The position numbers were made by a program, and so were the translations under genes. Shown here one piece after another: positions 62,064-64,000 of a stretch of DNA of 64,000 nucleotides. Position 1 is the stretch's first letter; the number at the start of each line of letters is the position of its first letter. This DNA comes from Pectobacterium aquaticum (lineage in GTDB: Bacteria; Pseudomonadota; Gammaproteobacteria; Enterobacterales; Enterobacteriaceae), in NCBI RefSeq assembly GCF_003382565.3, contig NZ_CP086253.1, forward strand, positions 2,356,001-2,420,000. Reading direction: 5' to 3'. The notes under the pieces were generated by a model, which ran no database searches, had not been told where the DNA came from, and saw only the letters and a program-made list of their open reading frames with translations.

Positions 62064-63401
62064 ATGAACACCGTTATCAATTTCATTGTGAAAGATTTAT
62101 TAGGCCAGGCATCCATACTCATCGCACTGATCGCCATGATCGGATTGATTTTACAGAAGAAGTCAGTAGGAAAAATTGCAGAGGGAACCTTCAAGACGCT
62201 GCTGGGTTTCCTCATCATGATGGCAGGGATTAACATCATCGTTGATACCCTGACTTATTTGAACAACATATTTACCCAAGGCTTTGGCATGAAAGGCTAC
62301 ATCACCGATGTCGCCGCCATCGCCGGGTTGGCCAACCGCGAACTTGGGTCAGAAGTCGCGTTGACGCTCATGGTGATCTTTGCCGTTAACATCCTTATTG
62401 CACGCATTACTCCCTTTAAATATATCTTCCTAACGGGACAGGCTCTGCTGTGGATGGCAACCATCGGCACCGTGATCGGCTATAAATCAGGCTTGACCGG
62501 CGCGACACTGATCTTAACCGGAGGCATATTTGGCGGCATTATGGCCGTGCTGATGCCCGCGCTGGCGCAGCCGATTGTCCGTAAAATCACGAATTCCGAT
62601 GATGTTGCACTGGGGCATTTTTGTACCATCGGGTATCTGGTTCAGGCCGCCGTCGCGCGGTTAGTCGGTAAAAACTCCAAATCCACGGAAGATTTAACGC
62701 TGCCTGATAATTTCAAATTCCTGCAGGATACCTACCTGTCGATGGCCGTCGTCATGGTGCCGATGTACCTCATCCCTGCCGTGGCAGCGGGACCGACCTA
62801 CATCGCGCAGTACGCCAACGGCGTCAATTATCTGATGTATTCCTTCATGCAGTCCATGCAGTTTGTCGCAGGCGTTTTCGTTCTCTACAGCGGTGTCCGT
62901 CTGCTGCTTAATGAGCTGGTTCCCGCATTTCGAGGTATCGCCATGCGGCTGGTTCCTAACGCCAAACCCGCGTTGGATTGCCCGGTGCTCTTCCCCTATG
63001 CGCCCAACGCCGTGATTGTGGGCTTCCTCGCCACCACCGTCGGTTCCATTCTGGGAATGCTGATCTTCCCAATGTTTGGATTGGCGATGATTTTGCCAGG
63101 TTTACTGACCAACTTCTTTGCGGGCGGCACAGCCGGTATTTTCGGTAACGCCATGGGAGGACGGCGTGGCGCAGTCATCGGCGGCGTGGTTCATGGTCTT
63201 TTTATTACGCTCTTGCCCGCTATTCTGGTGCCATTACTGGAAGTCTTCGGATTTACTGGCGTCACCTTCAGTGATTCCGATGTCATCGGCACCGGCCTGA
63301 TATTAGGACATGCCTTCCAGCAAGATTGGTTATTTGTCGCCGCCTTTGTCGCGTTCGTTGCCTTCATTGCTTTTATTGCGAACCGAAAACTCTCGCAATA
63401 G
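62064..63401 (+). CDS. PTS system IIC component, SgaT/UlaA family
   Basis: 445 residues, ten or more membrane helices. It belongs to the ascorbate-type (PTS-AG, UlaA) permeases: VLMPALAQPIVRKIT, GHFCTIGYLVQ and the Gly-rich NFFAGGTAGIFGNAMGGRRGAVIGGVVHGL segment are typical. The last helix is built from repeated Ala-Phe-Val units (AAFVAFVAFIAFIA). The substrate is unknown, and E. coli UlaA identity cannot be assumed because the neighbours differ from ulaABCDEF. It has GAGG before its ATG. Confidence 0.9.
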   Translation: MNTVINFIVKDLLGQASILIALIAMIGLILQKKSVGKIAEGTFKTLLGFLIMMAGINIIVDTLTYLNNIFTQGFGMKGYITDVAAIAGLANRELGSEVALTLMVIFAVNILIARITPFKYIFLTGQALLWMATIGTVIGYKSGLTGATLILTGGIFGGIMAVLMPALAQPIVRKITNSDDVALGHFCTIGYLVQAAVARLVGKNSKSTEDLTLPDNFKFLQDTYLSMAVVMVPMYLIPAVAAGPTYIAQYANGVNYLMYSFMQSMQFVAGVFVLYSGVRLLLNELVPAFRGIAMRLVPNAKPALDCPVLFPYAPNAVIVGFLATTVGSILGMLIFPMFGLAMILPGLLTNFFAGGTAGIFGNAMGGRRGAVIGGVVHGLFITLLPAILVPLLEVFGFTGVTFSDSDVIGTGLILGHAFQQDWLFVAAFVAFVAFIAFIANRKLSQ

Positions 63402-63445
63402 CGTATTGGCCTGTCGTCATTATGCAAATAGCTTAAGGAGTCACT

Positions 63446-63724
63446 ATGTTTTCTCTACTCAAACGCTTTTTATCCCCTGGTCCCTCTTCCGACCATCGCG
63501 ATAATACGGATGACAATCGCGTCAGGGAAATTGAGGAAGAATTAGCAGAGCTTGAATCTCGGTTAGCACAAGATCCGGGTCATAGTGAAACGCAAAAAAT
63601 GCTAATGATTAAATACAATCAGGCCATTCAACTATTTTCTTCTCATCCTGACTATCGGGAGCGCGTTGATCGTATTTTTATTCAGATAGATGAACTCAGA
63701 AATACCATTCGGAAAAATATATGA
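63446..63724 (+). CDS. Unrecognised 92-residue protein within the PTS operon
   Basis: MFSLLKRFLSPGPSSDHRDN is followed by charged helices: REIEEELAELESRLAQD has heptad-like hydrophobic spacing, and VDRIFIQIDELRNTIRKN forms a second helix. No signal peptide or membrane span. I recognise no family. AGGAG 6 nt before the ATG and tight spacing (6 nt) to the IIA gene support a real gene cotranscribed with the PTS. A regulatory or adaptor role is possible but unproven. Confidence 0.75.
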   Translation: MFSLLKRFLSPGPSSDHRDNTDDNRVREIEEELAELESRLAQDPGHSETQKMLMIKYNQAIQLFSSHPDYRERVDRIFIQIDELRNTIRKNI

Positions 63725-63730
63725 GGATTT

Positions 63731-64000
63731 ATGAGCATAAAAAATTTCCTTTTGCAGCATGATTGCATTCAACTCGGCGTAATATGTGAGACATGGGAAG
63801 ACGCTATTTATTGCGCCGCGCAACCGTTAATTCGCGCAGAATGTATCACAAAGCACTATCCTATCGCGGTGATAGAAAACACGAAGGAATTCGGCCCTTA
63901 TTATGTATTTGATGAAGGCATCGCTATTCCCCATGCACGCCCTGAATGTGGCGTTCGGGAGAATTGTTTTAGTTTACTGACGTTACAGACGCCGCTCTCT
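63731..64000 (+). CDS. PTS system IIA component, mannitol/fructose/ascorbate type (cut by window edge)
   Basis: The first 90 codons of an EIIA type 2 protein like UlaC. TWEDAIYCAAQPLI is followed by FGPYYVFDEGIAIPHARPECGV, in which His68 is the predicted phosphorylation site. It receives phosphate from HPr and passes it to IIB. AGGA lies before ATG 63731. The rest of the gene, and any aldolase or regulator, lies beyond the window. Confidence 0.88.
   Translation, partial: MSIKNFLLQHDCIQLGVICETWEDAIYCAAQPLIRAECITKHYPIAVIENTKEFGPYYVFDEGIAIPHARPECGVRENCFSLLTLQTPLS

Overview
The window is chromosomal DNA of a plant-associated enterobacterium, most likely a soft-rot Pectobacteriaceae (Pectobacterium type). 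Nearly every protein is close to its Escherichia coli namesake and gene order follows E. coli over long stretches. A KdgM-family porin (oligogalacturonate uptake), separate trpG and trpD genes, ERIC elements of the enterobacterial consensus and an extra oligopeptide-binding protein point to the soft-rot group. I see no prophage, transposase, CRISPR array or plasmid gene; accessory material consists of short insertions between core genes.

Layout. 1-4.7 kb: start of sohB, then yciK-btuR (+) facing rluB-yciO-rnm (-). 4.8-11.6 kb: the full trp operon with TrpR-type promoter, trpL leader, attenuator and trpE-G-D-C(F)-B-A. 12-16.8 kb: KdgM-type porin, ompW, yciC, yciB, yciA, tonB. 17-21.7 kb: yciI, a chemoreceptor flanked by two ERIC elements (in place of E. 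coli kch), the small gene yciY, clsA, yciU. 21.9-29.3 kb: oppF-D-C-B-A plus a second oppA. A regulatory gap of about 1 kb leads to adhE; then tdk, hns, galU, rssB, rssA, ychJ, purU and tRNA-Tyr with two 173-bp repeats carrying the tRNA 3' end. At about 40 kb synteny jumps to the E. coli 39-40 min block: a UPF0126/TRIC-type membrane protein behind a tandem glycine riboswitch, xthA, ynjH, topB, ydjA, sppA, ansA, pncA, yeaC, msrB, gapA, yeaD, yeaE, mipA, yeaG, yeaH. From 57.7 kb the content is less conserved: a Bcr/CflA-type exporter, dadA, and a PTS operon that runs off the right edge.

The most novel part is the right end (60.3-64 kb). Two CRP-type sites precede an operon encoding a phosphofructokinase-like kinase with altered substrate-pocket positions, an ascorbate-type (Ula/Sga) PTS IIB and IIC, an unrecognised 92-residue helical protein and a Ula-type IIA. 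It looks like a catabolite-controlled uptake and double-phosphorylation route for an unidentified sugar or sugar acid.

Other non-coding signals include a -24/-12 sigma-54 promoter before yeaGH, an exact FNR box between ompW and yciC, an exact CRP box before gapA, a Fur-like site before tonB, a hairpin between oppA and oppBCDF, three short triplicated repeats (15-17 bp) at gene ends, and a 99-bp imperfect palindrome after yciU. All identifications rest on reading the sequence and recalled family knowledge; no database search was run.
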